From positions 52,956 to 116,955 of the forward strand of contig CAADRB010000130.1 in the NCBI GenBank assembly GCA_900708905.1: a stretch of 64,000 nucleotides of DNA, in the 5' to 3' direction. A model generated the notes under the pieces. The model was not told the origin of the DNA. It ran no database searches and worked only from the letters and a program-made list of their open reading frames with translations. This document shows, piece by piece, positions 22,782-33,654 of the stretch. Position 1 is the stretch's first letter, and each line of letters begins with the position of its first letter. Made by a program: the position numbers and the translations under genes. This stretch comes from Hymenolepis diminuta (lineage: Eukaryota; Platyhelminthes; Cestoda; Cyclophyllidea; Hymenolepididae).

Positions 22782-23535
22782 TCCACCTTGTTATATAGTA
22801 AAAATTATCATAACTCGGAAAGGTCAAGCGTAAACCGACGCCAGATATCTAATCCATGCCTCTACCTTCCACGAAGTTGCGTTAGCTGATAATATAAACT
22901 CGCCAAGAAAGTGATATACTCAGCTCACAAGTCTCGAGCTCTCTTGCTTTCGCCTAACACTCAAGGGTAATTGCTTCTGTCTGCTTTGTCCGACTGAGGA
23001 AACGAAAGGAAGAGGAGATTTGAGTTTATCAATTTGGGTTGTATTTGTAGGTAGGAAATGCGTTGGACTTACACAGAGAGTGTAATCGATATAGATGGTG
23101 AGCAATGGCAAATGACAATGCATCCCTTGATTAGATGGAACTAATAAACAACTGCTTGCTCATCAATAGGTATTCTCCTCTAAAAGGAGGAAAAAGAGAA
23201 TGGAAGGAGATTGAGCAACCAACAGTGTTTGCGTGTCACAATTGTTCTAATCACACAGCATATGTAAACTGTTGATATGTTAGAAAGTGAAATAAGGTCC
23301 CTCGGAGAGATCGACCTCATAAATATCGTTCTACATAAACATTGAGTGGATATTGTGGTGAACTGATGACACATGCTAGAAGTAGCAGATGCGAACTGAA
23401 ATAATTAAAGAGAAGCCCTATCTACCTTATCTCTTTCCCGTGATTGAGGGGTGACATATTTCTCTGCATTACTGTTAATCGAGAGAAGCATAGATGAGAT
23501 GGAGAGTTGGTCACAACAAAGCAAGTGAAACGTAC

Positions 23536-23691
23536 TGAGAGATGTTCAAGGAACTTCTGGGTGTCGAGATTCAAGAACTGTGTCTCCTCCAACAAGCGCC
23601 TCTTGTCATTTGCATACCCCTCTCCCAGATCGAACTCATACCACAAGGGTACTGAGAGACTTTGAGTTAATTCCAGAAGACTCTCTTCCAT
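23536..23691 (-). CDS. Exon of an unidentified single-copy gene
   Basis: A 156-nt, 52-codon exon with a strong acceptor (tttatttttcacag) and donor (gtacgt). It reads MEESLLELTQSLSVPLWYEF, then an acidic and basic stretch ending TQKFLEHLS. It is phase 0 at both ends and joins in frame to the exon at 23777-23878 across an 85-bp intron. No repeat partner exists in the window. No family recognised. Confidence 0.45.
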
Positions 23692-23776
23692 CTGTGAAAA
23701 ATAAAGCAAACTGTTAAAATGCGAAGNCGCCACGTCCCTCATTTCGAGGAGAAAGATACACGCTCAGCNCTATTAC

Positions 23777-23878
23777 CTGAGAAGGATAACGATGAAGTCC
23801 ATTCGGTGTAGCCATTTTTCGGTTTGAATTGAAAACCGATCTCTGCGCATATGACGTGACAAGAGGAATGACCGCGTT
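23777..23878 (-). CDS. Upstream exon of the same unidentified gene
   Basis: A 102-nt, 34-codon exon between acceptor ctactttgcag and donor gtaata. It reads NAVIPLVTSYAQRSVFNSNR then MATPNGLHRYPSQ. Phase 0 agrees with the next exon. Single ambiguous bases lie nearby at 23727 and 23769, outside the exon. Confidence 0.4.
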
Positions 23879-24262
23879 CTGCAAAGTAGTTACTTCGAGT
23901 AAATGAAGGAGCATTACCAATCAAATAAACATTTCCCTCAAGTTATATTAAATTTTAAACATACACTTATCCTTAATACTTCTGGCCGTTTGGAAGTTAA
24001 TCATTTTAGTTATTTTCCAAAATGTTCGTGCATGTCAACACTGTTGGTTGCTCGATCCGCTGTCATTCTCCTTGTTTCGTCCTTTAGAGGATGATTGTTA
24101 TCGACGAGGATACTGTTGTTCACCACCTCTATCTAATGATGGGATGGCATTGCCCTTTGCTATCGGTCACTATGTATATCAATTATGCTCCTGTATATTT
24201 CATGGCTACAAATGGGGGCCAAATTGGTAACTTCAAATCACGGCCTTCTATCGTTTACTCAG

Positions 24263-24382
24263 TCGGACAGAGCAGACGAGAACAAATACCCTCGAGTTTT
24301 ATGCGAAGATATGCAGTGCTCTGTGTTTGTGATGAACAACATGGATATAATTGGTCCTATCGGGTGCCTCGAAGTATCGCAG
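24263..24382 (+). CDS. Possible plus-strand exon, unidentified
   Basis: Acceptor ctatcgtttactcag and donor gtaattg bound a 120-nt open frame of 40 codons, including ENKYPRVLCEDMQCSVFVM and IIGPIGCLEVSQ. A second frame is also open across it, so the reading frame is uncertain. No partner exon was found. Confidence 0.3.
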
Positions 24383-24487
24383 GTAATTGTGTTTTCGTTC
24401 CTTATTTTGTTGGGGGTAAGACTGACAGCATTCAGCTACAGCTGATGCAAAGGCTTTCACAAACAACAAGCATCCAGGATTGTCAGA

Positions 24488-24982
24488 TTAGAAGGCCAAG
24501 TGCTGAGAATAAACGGAATTGGGTTGTGCAACGGCAATCACACCTCGAGGGGAGGGAGATAGTGAGAGTGACTGGAAAATAGAAGAAGATTGTGGAGCCC
24601 AATATGAAGAATGAGGGAAAGATTGGGGGTTCAACATTTCCTCCACAAAACTGGTGTCCGCCGTGCCGTGAGATTTGCAGGGTGAAATCTGAATTCTTGC
24701 GGAAGAGGCGAGTACAAATCGCCGATTAATATTTCCTGACTGAAACGCCTGAACAAATCTCGGGCAAACGCAACTCGTAGACGCGATATTTTGATCAAAG
24801 TTAATTGAGTAAACGTGACTAAAAATGGAAGGAAATGTTAGCGGTGTTCCTTCAAACTCTCCATCATATCTACGTTCCACCACTCCACCGACTAATAGTG
24901 GCACACCAAAATTCGTCTTCTCGCAATCGTGGGAGAAGGGAGAATGTAGACAAGACTTTTCCTGAATGCGTTGAGTTCTCAC
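24488..24982 (-). other. Long open stretch on both strands
   Basis: The minus strand is open for 164 codons (Ser/Pro-rich, e.g. LVGGVVERRYDGEF; PQSFPHSSYWAPQSSS). The plus strand also has open pieces with protein-like composition, e.g. a 46-codon frame from ATG at 24824 (MEGNVSGVPSNSPSYLRS). Only one is likely real, and the sequence does not say which. Confidence 0.25.
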
Positions 24983-25054
24983 CTGCTTTGTGTTCTAATG
25001 TGCCAAAGTTACAAATTGTGCAATTGGAACTTTATGTGCACCTTATAGAAGGAT

Positions 25055-25285
25055 TTAATTGTCATTTTCTCGTGTGTTGGTCAAGATCACCCTTCTGAAA
25101 CACGAAAAGTTGACGGTGACGGTGATATGAATTCTAATTAGTCTGCAATACACATTGTCCATTGGCCCGATCTTTCCAATGCTTCTTCTAATTCTGCGTG
25201 TGATTTTGTATTCCTTTTCCTCCACCTCTGCGATTTCTTTCAATTTAAAAAGTACTTCATTGATGTGGGAAGTTGACAACCTCAT
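25055..25285 (-). CDS. Possible charged exon, unidentified
   Basis: The minus frame INEVLFKLKEIAEVEEKEYK then ITRRIRRSIGKIGPMDNVY has the charge pattern of real protein and is not repeated in the window. No clear splice donor is present. Confidence 0.22.
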   Translation of the reverse strand: MRLSTSHINEVLFKLKEIAEVEEKEYKITRRIRRSIGKIGPMDNVYCRLIRIHITVTVNFSCFRRVILTNTRENDN

Positions 25286-25439
25286 TCATTCACCTCGTGT
25301 TGAAAGGGGATGATCAACAAATTGTGTCACTCCACCTGTCACACTTGCCTATGACTCAACTCTCCGATACTTTAATCTCTTTAGCAATTTTCTCCCTCCG
25401 CTTGAATTCTGGGATTTACGCAGCTTAGTTTTACTTACA

Positions 25440-25580
25440 ATAGGAATGACACCTCTCACTGGGCCTCAGACGAAAAGGACACTGAATCCTGTTGGAGCAC
25501 CATCTGAAGTCACGCAGAGAATTGAGAGAAGAGCCTGCATGATCATCACGTGACCCGTAAATGCGCCTGTGCCACTAGTG
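25440..25580 (+). pseudogene. Fragment of the E4-E5 linker region
   Basis: Starting 'aggaatgacacc', this aligns with 4318-4440 (copy B) and 16690-16800 (copy D), the region between BACK exon E4 and FDQLQ exon E5. It stands alone here. Confidence 0.4.
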
Positions 25581-26579
25581 TCTCCACTTTAGATTAAGAC
25601 AGTGTTATGGAGGACAGACTTAATATTTCGTGAGTATAAAATCTGACCAATAGCGAAAAGCAAAAGTGAAAGCAACTAGACAAGAGTCAATACAAAAGAG
25701 GAGGTTTGATGTTGCTCATTTCAAGATGGCTAACAAAAATTGAAATGTCCACCTTCTTATTCTCCATTGCAATGGCAAACACTCTCGTAATGATCGATAA
25801 TCCAGTGAGGATGAGGGGCACCCAATACACTCGAAGTAGCTTCCCAATTTGTTAAGAAATCGTTTGAAAACTTCTTCATTGTAAAGGAGATCTCATTTGA
25901 AGGCAACAATTGGTTCGATGGGATTTTGATTGACCGAAGAGGTTGAATCAATCATTAATCCTCGTAATTATATAAGGCAGAATATGATTATTCAGAGAAC
26001 GGACCAATTATTGAAAAATGTTTGGCTTTATCAGACCTTGACCTGCCAAAGTTATGACTCGGAAGTGTCATTGTGATGACGTGAAATCAATAATTCACTT
26101 CTGGTACGCGACAAAATATTTTGCGGCTTCCAATCACCTTCCCATTTTAAGTTAAGCCCTAAACATATTTGATGGACAACCCAGTCGTCTTGAGAAAGAT
26201 CTCATCAGTGCGTAGATCTCTGGCCTCTTTCACTCCGTTACATAGCCCGAAATTGGGGTGATCATTTTGTTTTAGTCAGCATTGATTTTGGCTGATTCAA
26301 CTTCTGTTGAATGATTTTTATCTGTGAATGTTGAGTGGTTTCTTTTTCATCTGTCGCTTTAAAGATATTAGTATTTTAAGCTGTTTTGTTGTGTTTTGGC
26401 CATTAGTATGCTAGCTGCTTCTACTCCGAGACACGCGTTGGATGATTTTTGAGGACCTTGATAAATTCCCCTTATTTTGGTTACCTTATATCTTGTCTGG
26501 CCTATTTTGAATAATTGTGAGAGCCAGAACCCTTTGAAGCAGACTCCTAGTTGATCAATCTGTCTTCCGCAGATGGCTA

Positions 26580-26790
26580 ACAACATAGTTTATTGATTCA
26601 CATGTGCAGCTCAGCTCATAAATCGAGTCAAGCCGCAGCATAATCATGTTGGTATTGTGTGTGCTCTTTTCACCACAGCATACTTTACATGCAATTTCGC
26701 CTGCTGGTTGGAGATTGGCTTCAAATGTAGATTTCTAATCCCCCGCTACGTTTCGTCTGAGATGGAGAAGACGTTAAATGCTCCACTAGC
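26580..26790. repeat. Repeat K, paired with 34380-34610
   Basis: The shared core 'gctggttggagattggcttc' and flanks extend for about 200 bp in the same orientation. No frame is conserved. Confidence 0.5.
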
Positions 26791-26945
26791 TGGCTACTTT
26801 TGTTTTTGATGTTTTCAGCAGCATTTATTGAAATATCTGTTGCTTAGGATCATTCTCCTCGATCCTTCTTGATTTTTATACGAGTGTTTATTAAATGCTT
26901 GGCGTTTCTTGAATGACAGCAAGATTCCTAGTGACAGATTCTTAC

Positions 26946-27098
26946 TTCCTCTTTGGAAAAGTACGCCAGTCATCCTCTGGCCTCCTGGAGATAATTTCCT
27001 CTCCGAAATACACCGGCAGAAGTTTAATTTCAACTTCGAAATTTTGATCAACGGGTTTCTTAAGCAATGTGGAAATCGTGAATCTCTTGTATTCGATT
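26946..27098 (-). CDS. Possible exon of an unidentified single-copy gene
   Basis: The minus frame RFTISTLLKKPVDQNFEVEI, then LLPVYFGEEIISRRPEDDWR, ends at a good donor (gtaaga). Composition is protein-like and no copy exists elsewhere. The acceptor is uncertain. It may belong with the minus exons at 23.5-23.9 kb, but phase cannot be tested. Confidence 0.3.
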
Positions 27099-27700
27099 TA
27101 CCCAGATTTTGCAGCAAATTTGGACGTCTTTTATTCAAGAGCAGTTGTTTTAGGTTGATCCATTCAACCAAGTGGTGAAAGTGGCCATAAGGAATAATTT
27201 CATGATGCATGAAACAAGTCCTTGACTAACATTGATTAAATTCCTCACAAAATTTGAAAAGAGTGGATGAATATGTCAAAGGGTAGAGTTTGTCAACACT
27301 TCAGAAAATTCTTCACAATATGAGAAAAAAATGTTCCCGTCAGTAAAATCTTCGGTAGTGGTCGAGAATCCCATGGGTGAGGAAACGTTCAGTAAAACCG
27401 TGGACTTTCTTCTCATCCAAAAGTTCTATTACCTAAAGTTGTGTTAAAAATCCGATCCAGGTCAACCTGCATGAAATTGAGGAAACTAGGGCAATACTGA
27501 TTTGACCGTTTTGTGATAAGAGTTTCACTGGGTGACATTCAAAGTCATGAATTGGCTCCCAGTTTCATGGGTGTTATTTTGTCCACAATGATCAGATTTC
27601 GTTGACCAGGTGATCCGATTACGTGAATGGCAATGCCACCTCCATTCAGTTCTATCATTTTTTATTCAAGACCTGGTGCAGGAAACTGGTGGTGATGATT

Positions 27701-27958
27701 TTAATAATTGTGTCTATTTCTTAAGCAATTAAACTCTTCTATTGAATGCAATTTAATCGTAAGTTGAAGCATCCAATTCCTGCTGCCTTGATGATTGTGG
27801 ATATGTTCATAAACAACAAATTGGTTCACGGTGTCTATCCGTTGGTTCTTAGAATCCTCTATGGACTCTTCACCTACATCTGCTGAATCTCCGGAGGCGA
27901 ATGTTTCAATGTCAACGGAGTCATTTAGCCCATTTTGAGTTGGAACAGACCTGGTCAT
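27701..27958 (-). CDS. Hypothetical open frame, 85 codons
   Basis: It begins with ATG (MTRSVPTQNGLNDSVDIETF), continues through an acidic segment (SGDSADVGEESIEDS) and ends at TAA. Non-repeated, protein-like composition, no domain recognised. It could be an N-terminal exon of the minus-strand gene whose candidate exons lie at 23.5-27.1 kb. Confidence 0.3.
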   Translation of the reverse strand: MTRSVPTQNGLNDSVDIETFASGDSADVGEESIEDSKNQRIDTVNQFVVYEHIHNHQGSRNWMLQLTIKLHSIEEFNCLRNRHNY

Positions 27959-28273
27959 CGCCTTGACGCTTCTATCTCAGCCTTACTCTTCCGCATTATC
28001 ATTCAAGGCAACTACTTAAAAGAATGTCATTAGAGTACTGATGACAGAATAGAAATCGACTAAGAGCGGATTAACTGAAACAAAACCTGATGCAAAGTGG
28101 TGTTATCTCTGACGGTTAGTCACAAGGGTAATGGCCAATTGATATTTCAATAAATAAAAGCGTTATAAGATGCGTAGAGAAGTTCGTTAAAAGTCATTAG
28201 GGAGGGCATAATCGTTATAATTGTTTCCTGATGGTATAAGGATGGAAAGAGATAATATTGCAGATGACTGAAA

Positions 28274-28399
28274 ATGAGTGACTCTCATCGGGCAGAGAGC
28301 TCTGATGAGGGTCAACCGATCAATCGGCAGACCTCCGACTCTGAAACGGGCTCCGAGTTGGCGCGTTCGGCCAAATCCTGCAACAGTCTCGTGTGGTAA
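28274..28399 (+). CDS. Acidic exon, second copy
   Basis: The frame from ATG 28274 reads MSDSHRAESSDEGQPINRQT then SDSETGSELARSAKSCNS, and closes at 28399. It matches the 3014-3121 frame at S-x-D-E-G, IN, SDS, EL and KS. Its CpG content is high compared with its flanks. It is followed by inverted E8 sequence, so its own gene is cut off. Confidence 0.4.
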   Translation: MSDSHRAESSDEGQPINRQTSDSETGSELARSAKSCNSLVW

Positions 28400-28429
28400 C
28401 CACCATCGTCACCATTTTGATTTTATTCA

Positions 28430-29600
28430 CACATCTCTCATTTTGTTGTTCTCCATCCATTGGAGTGAAGGGATGCCAATGCCATTTTTTACTTCCTCCT
28501 CCTCCTCCTACACTCGAAAACTGCGTCATCGCCCCGTTTTGTGAAGAGACACTTGGTTCCTACTCAATTTATCGATGACCAAGACGCCAAGGTCTGCAAT
28601 GTTGGCATTAACGCACCACATTCTTTCTTCTGTGGAGGGAGGTAGGATCGACTACCTGAGACAACAACTCGCTCTCTATCTATCTCTATTCCTCGCTCTT
28701 TAAGATTAATGCAAATTTCAACGTCCCAGTTATTTGGAGGTGCAAATATTGCAAGTCTTTCCCGTCTTCTCAACACAAGAATGGCTCATACATTTCACGT
28801 TAAAGAGAGTGGTCTTCGAGAAGTTGATTGTGCATTCACAATCTGATATGAAATAATTCAAGTCCATTCAAGACGATGAGTGTGGTCGTGCACCGACTTC
28901 TTAACACAAGAATGAGAGAGACATAAAATTTAACATTTAATGCTAAATGAGAACAAATTGAAATGGAAGCCGACGTATATGAGAATTTTAGCCTTTCAGA
29001 AGAGTGAAAGACGAAGGCATCGAAGAGAAAGCGACTGGCTGTTCCTTCGCTGTCTTCTGTCCCTCTACGAGTCATCTGCACAAATCAGTAAAATATCTTT
29101 CACAAACTCGGCCGCTCTGTTTGGAATTGAAGTTAGTTATGAGGATCTATAGGGACCACATCGATCGAATAGATGGAACAAGTCAAGTCACTCATGTTGT
29201 CCGATCAGTTCGATGGTGGCACTCCAGTTTATTAATTAGTAAATTAGGTTTATTTACAAAACATTTCATCGTCAGATGTCAGTCATGTCTCGTCGTCGGT
29301 GTCTAGGGTGTCTAGGCGTGATGACAGACACCCGTTTAAGTATCTATGTGCAAACACGCAAACACACAGCGGCACCGCCCGTGGACACTGTAGTGGAGAT
29401 CTGATTGCCAGTCAATCATTTCTAATCGCCAGGCGTCGATAGACATCTGCTGGCTATTGAAGAAGCATTTAAACAAACCTCCATTCTACGAGCACATCTT
29501 TGCCCTTCAAAAGAGATCGTTGATAAGGTCAGACGTGTCTTGAATTCCCGGAAGTGACACTATGTCCCTGATTGTAATTGTGTGAATCTCACGCAGTAAG
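28430..29600 (-). pseudogene. Kelch-family remnant, copy G
   Basis: Same structure as copy A: E8 3' piece near 28430-28530 (HWHPFTPMDGEQ), an E6/E8 chimera in one open frame of 70 codons (28564-28776, RRRERLAIFAPPNNWDVEIC then VVVSGSRSYLPP), E5 about 29000-29115 with frameshifts, and an E4 tail about 29478-29565. A unique insertion at 29150-29455 separates E5 from E4. Confidence 0.6.
29150..29455. mobile_element. Unique insertion inside copy G
   Basis: About 305 bp with higher CpG content lie between 'gttatgaggatc' and 'gctggctattga', absent from copy A at the same place. There is no open frame and no terminal repeats were identified. A short mobile element is possible. Confidence 0.25.
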
Positions 29601-29839
29601 GTGGGAATTAAAGCAGAATGCAATGTTCTACATTTAAGTGTTAAAAAATTAATTATTTATTTAAAATGATTAAAATTGAGAAACCACAGAGCAACGCAAA
29701 CTTATAAGTTAAGAAGTCCCCTCGCTCACCTTGACGATTAAATTGCAATCGAATGTTCTCGAAAGCTCACGGATAGGAGTTGAAAAGCTAGAATGATCCT
29801 AACCGCATGTATAAAATGGGGGAAGGATTGAGATAGTTG

Positions 29840-30350
29840 AAACTGAAAAACCCGCAAAAGGCGTGGTATCTCATTCCTTCATAAGGATCATTGAGGTACC
29901 TTATTTTAACAAGAACGATTGAGCATTACTTTGAAGGTTGTTGGGAATAAAATTGCTCTGTCAAATTCGACAAATGTCATTCACAGAAAAGAGAAAGTAA
30001 CAAATATGGTGGCAAAAATATGCAGTGGGTAAGTCTTAGGAGAAGAGTGGAGCTTTGTAACCAGCCAACTGAAATCATTTCAGGTGTCTGAATAGACCTC
30101 GAAGTGGATGTGACGTTAATGAAGGAAAGTAGGTTAAGGAGAAGGAATGCATGGAACACGGATGGAAGTGGAGGTGGAAAGCTGAATGGAATCAATAAGC
30201 GCTTTGTTCAGTTTTTCACAAAGGAAAATGATATGACTGTGACATTTGAGATCCCCTTTTTCCATATGATTCACAGGGAGCAGAAGCTAGTGGACAACCT
30301 AATGCTATTTCGTCTGCGTTATTCCGTATTTCAGTAATGGAGAGGAGCGA
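29840..30350 (+). repeat. Repeat I copy with a 77-codon frame
   Basis: 29985-30245 is repeat I. The plus frame 30104-30337 reads RRRNAWNTDGSGGGKLNGIN, then KENDMTVTFEIPFFHMIH, and ends at TAA. The related copy at 21.9-22.2 kb is broken in this frame, so coding status is doubtful. Confidence 0.3.
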
Positions 30351-30639
30351 AGTCATGGAAGCACAGAAATGTGGCCTCGGAGTACTTGATATCTACTAGG
30401 AAGTAAAAGTACCACAATAAGCACGACCCACGATCTACTTCTTCATCGATCTGCTAGTAGTAAATATTGCGCACCGTCATACAGAGGATGTATGCAATTG
30501 GTTAAGCCGAATCCTGGAGAATCGTTTGGCATCGGACTCTCAAAAGTCTACCTTCTCCAGAATAGCCAAATTAAGCATGCATATGATGCTTTTAAAAGAG
30601 CTTTTGGTGTTAACAGAGCAGGTGATTAAATAAACTCAT

Positions 30640-31180
30640 GGTGATTCCCACAGGTAATTGCACTGAAATATCAACGCGATAGTACGTTGACTCACAAGAA
30701 TCCCTATTCAAATTTAATACTACAGAATGTAATTGTTTCTTTTCGTCCTTTTCTGTTCTGGAAATGAGTGGACTCCCGTCGAAGACACGGAAATGTCGCG
30801 AAGTGGTGGCCATGATCCGAAGATCGTGTACTCCCTTGGCGTTGAAGTTTACCCGCCTCATAATCAGATTCATTTTTCACCTCTATTGTGCTATCCTCAT
30901 TGTCTTCCAGGTGAAAGTGATGAGATACACGTAAACGAGATATAACAAGATTCACAGAGATACCAGTAGCATTACTCGGGAGAGTGTCATTAATGTGCTC
31001 AAGCTATTCATTCCTTCACCACTCCACATCTCCTCTCACTTCCAACTTATCGACTGAATGACTTAAGCGCCAGTAGTTCTTCTCACACCTCCGGCAGTCC
31101 ACTCTATAGTCTTTCATAGGAACATTCTATTTCTTCACCTCCCTCGATCTCTCTCATTCCATTCATTCTCATCAAATCTC
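30640..31180. repeat. Repeat A, copy 4
   Basis: Aligned to 1620-2160. Its end is joined to the 3' end of E4 in copy H near 31190. Confidence 0.55.
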
Positions 31181-31191
31181 CTGTCCATTCT

Positions 31192-32307
31192 ACCGTTATG
31201 TCTATGTCCTCCACAAAGAGATCGGCGATAAGGTCAGGGGTAGCTTGAATTCCAGGAAGTGAGACCATGTCTCTGATTGCAGTTGTGCGAGCTGTTCGTG
31301 CCAAGTCATCTCTCGACGCTTTCCTCCAATCTAACAGGGATTTCACTTTCGATGCCGCTGACTCCTGTGCTATCCGAGGACAACCAAGGGGGCTCATCAT
31401 GCCTACTCTCTCCGTATTCACATGGAAGAGTCTAGACGTTATAAACATCTTCCAGTTCATCTCAAACAGAGGTGCACACACCCAAATCAGATCTTCGTTC
31501 CTTGTCGCGTTGGCTGCTGACCAGACTTCACTCACATTTGTCTCAATCATACCATATTTCAAGATTCATATTTATCCTCTCAACAACACCAACATTTTTA
31601 GCTCTTTCAATTCACCACTCATCTGGCACACAAAATCTTCGTGCACCCATCCACAAGAGCTTTGTTTTGGAGGTTGTGTGCCAGAAGATATAATCTGAGA
31701 GCGATTTCCGGTGATGTATTTTCTATTCCACCGTATGCATATTCCACTGCAGCATTGAAAACTCTATCAAAAATAAAAATTTCAGCAAATTGCTACCAAC
31801 TCACTCAAGAGGAAACCTCAGCAATCGGTGGTGAATAACGTCACTGCCACTCAAATGCTGCCGGAAGAGAGGGAAAGAGGCTGAAAGCACAATGAGGTGT
31901 GCGCCCACCTCCTCACCTACCTTAGTCTAATTGAGAGAGATTGAATTTTTCAAATTCGCTGACTCACATTAATGAAAATGTCGGAGCCTTCTCGCCGAAC
32001 CCGCATTCCGCAAAAGTGCGCAAAGCAATTCGACTTTGTCTGGGTTGACAATTTCAAGGTTGTTCATCAGGATGCGTTTGGTCTGCAGACGTCAATTATG
32101 TGAATTGTCATATGCACACTCTCCATTTTTTCCTTCGGTTCTGCTTGAAACGCACGAGAAGTTTGCAAAGTGATTGGGTTTTGACGATGAAGCACTGCAC
32201 CACCCAATAACTGAGACTTCACTGTCAATAAATAATGGAAATTGTGGCTTTGAGAGTCATAAGTTTAACCTAGAAATCACTTCAAAATCATTCAATTTTG
32301 CTCTTAT
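31192..32307 (-). pseudogene. BTB-BACK half of a Kelch gene, copy H
   Basis: Minus strand: E0 32281-32307 (ATG changed to ATA), E1 31968 to about 32210 (frameshifted), E2 31817-31920 (VGEEVGAHLIVLSASFPLF, open), E3 31623-31763 (AVEYAYGGIENTSPEIALRL, open), E4 about 31192-31548 (SEVWSAANATRNEDLIWVC; MMSPLGCPRIAQES; DMVSLPGIQATPD). E2 and E3 have the standard 104 and 141 nt. The E3 donor is at instead of gt, and the E4 acceptor is lost. The E4 frame runs on into repeat A to 31104, adding about 27 unrelated codons. No Kelch exons follow. Confidence 0.75.
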
Positions 32308-32528
32308 TTACAGTCAGAATTTATCAAAATAAAGCAGAAAATATGGTGGAGGAAGGAATGGAGAAATATCATCTTCATTACGGGGTACGTAACTGGCCAA
32401 GTTCTCACAATACAGTCAGTTTTACTCTGCTCATCTCCACTTCTTCTTCTTGCCCCTCATTTCGATGGCAATTGATGAAAAAATTTGTCCACATCGATGG
32501 GCTGATTTTGGACTCTCCCGGCCATTAG
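32298..32528 (+). other. Open frame in the upstream flank, not called as a gene
   Basis: A 76-codon plus frame covers the flank upstream of copy H. The flank is shared, degenerate, with 57.2 kb ('gagaaatatcttctccattacg') and is not coding there. Confidence 0.25.
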
Positions 32529-32619
32529 TTAAGTGAAATTTAAGAAACTGCTTCAGAAAAGTTATTTACTGTATAATTTTTCTAAACGTCATTCACCATG
32601 CCCTTTAAGGCAGACAGAG

Positions 32620-33055
32620 AGAGTTATGGGCTCCTTTCAAGTAGTCGCCTCTTCCAACCATATTGGTAGAAAGAAGGTTGTGCATTGCCCTCAACATCGT
32701 AGGCCCCACTGTATTGATCATTGGTGGAATTGGAAAAACATGTTTATTTCCACTCCGCAGAGTTGATGACACAGTTGGTGGGTGAAGGAGGAGGTGGAGG
32801 AGGCGAGAATTGGCAATGGCGTCCCTTCTCTTCAATGAGTGGAGAACACGGAGGTGATCTTCTTGTGGTTTTAATTTCCAATGGAGAGATTAAGTAGTTG
32901 GCTGTGGAGAGTACTTGCACGTGATAGAGAAGCTGGACTTGGAAGCAGGCGGTCACTGGACTTCCTTGACCTCCTTCGGTTGCTCTCTTTGTCAACCCGC
33001 TTGCGTCGGTTCAATGGCGGATTTTGACGATCAATTATTTGTATTTCTTATTTAA
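32620..33055 (+). pseudogene. Kelch subfamily-B E8, copy I
   Basis: Plus-strand pieces: VEEAGENWQWRPFSSMSGEH, then in another frame LDLEAGGHWTSLTSFGCSL followed by PACVGSMADFDDQLFVF and TAA at about 33056. This is the fullest subfamily-B end. Frameshifts and stops separate the blades. Confidence 0.6.
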
Positions 33056-33119
33056 TGAATTTATTTTTTCGAATTTTGATTCTCCTTTGATAAAATAAAT
33101 AATCAAAATTGAATTTTCA

Positions 33120-33650
33120 GTCGCTGAGTCACTCTAAATGCTTTACTAGGAATATAAACATAAAATGTTGATTTTTGAGAAAATATGGGTGAGATTTGCA
33201 CGAAGCAGCTTCCACACAATGGATGAAAAGGTTAGTTCTAGGAAATTGCAAACCATTTGAAATGTCTAATTCTTCATGAGAAGGCAAAATGTGTTCAAAA
33301 AATTGTTTTTATGTAAATTGAGGTGTTCTGTATTATTTCAGGTTTGGTTAAAATTATTTGGTGTTTGATTGCATTTCGACAATTTCATCATTCATGTCCC
33401 CGCTTCGTGAATGAAGTTGATGCCCCAAACGGTGACTATAAAATTCCTTTTAATCGAAAAGCATTACCTCCATCAAATGGTTTGAAGTTTTTTTGTAATA
33501 TTGTCATCTGTTACAACCTCATAACTTGACTTCTCAATTCACCTCTCAGATTTCGATGCTCCTTGATTCATGTCCCTTCAATACAGAAGCAAAAGCACGA
33601 GGAACTCACTTTGGAATGAAATATCAGGCCAAACTCATTTTCAGTTTGAC
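33120..33650. other. Repeat C fragment and unassigned sequence
   Basis: 33120-33240 resembles 7140-7260. 33300-33530 has a 68-codon plus frame that I do not recognise and that has no repeat partner. Confidence 0.3.
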
Positions 33651-33654
33651 TTCA

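Noticed and set aside
24091..24582. 163-codon plus frame
   Set aside because: It crosses a good donor site, and two other frames are open over most of it; no conserved pattern was seen.
31104..31191. C-terminal extension of the BACK exon in copy H
   Set aside because: It is repeat A sequence read through after a rearrangement, not a conserved domain.
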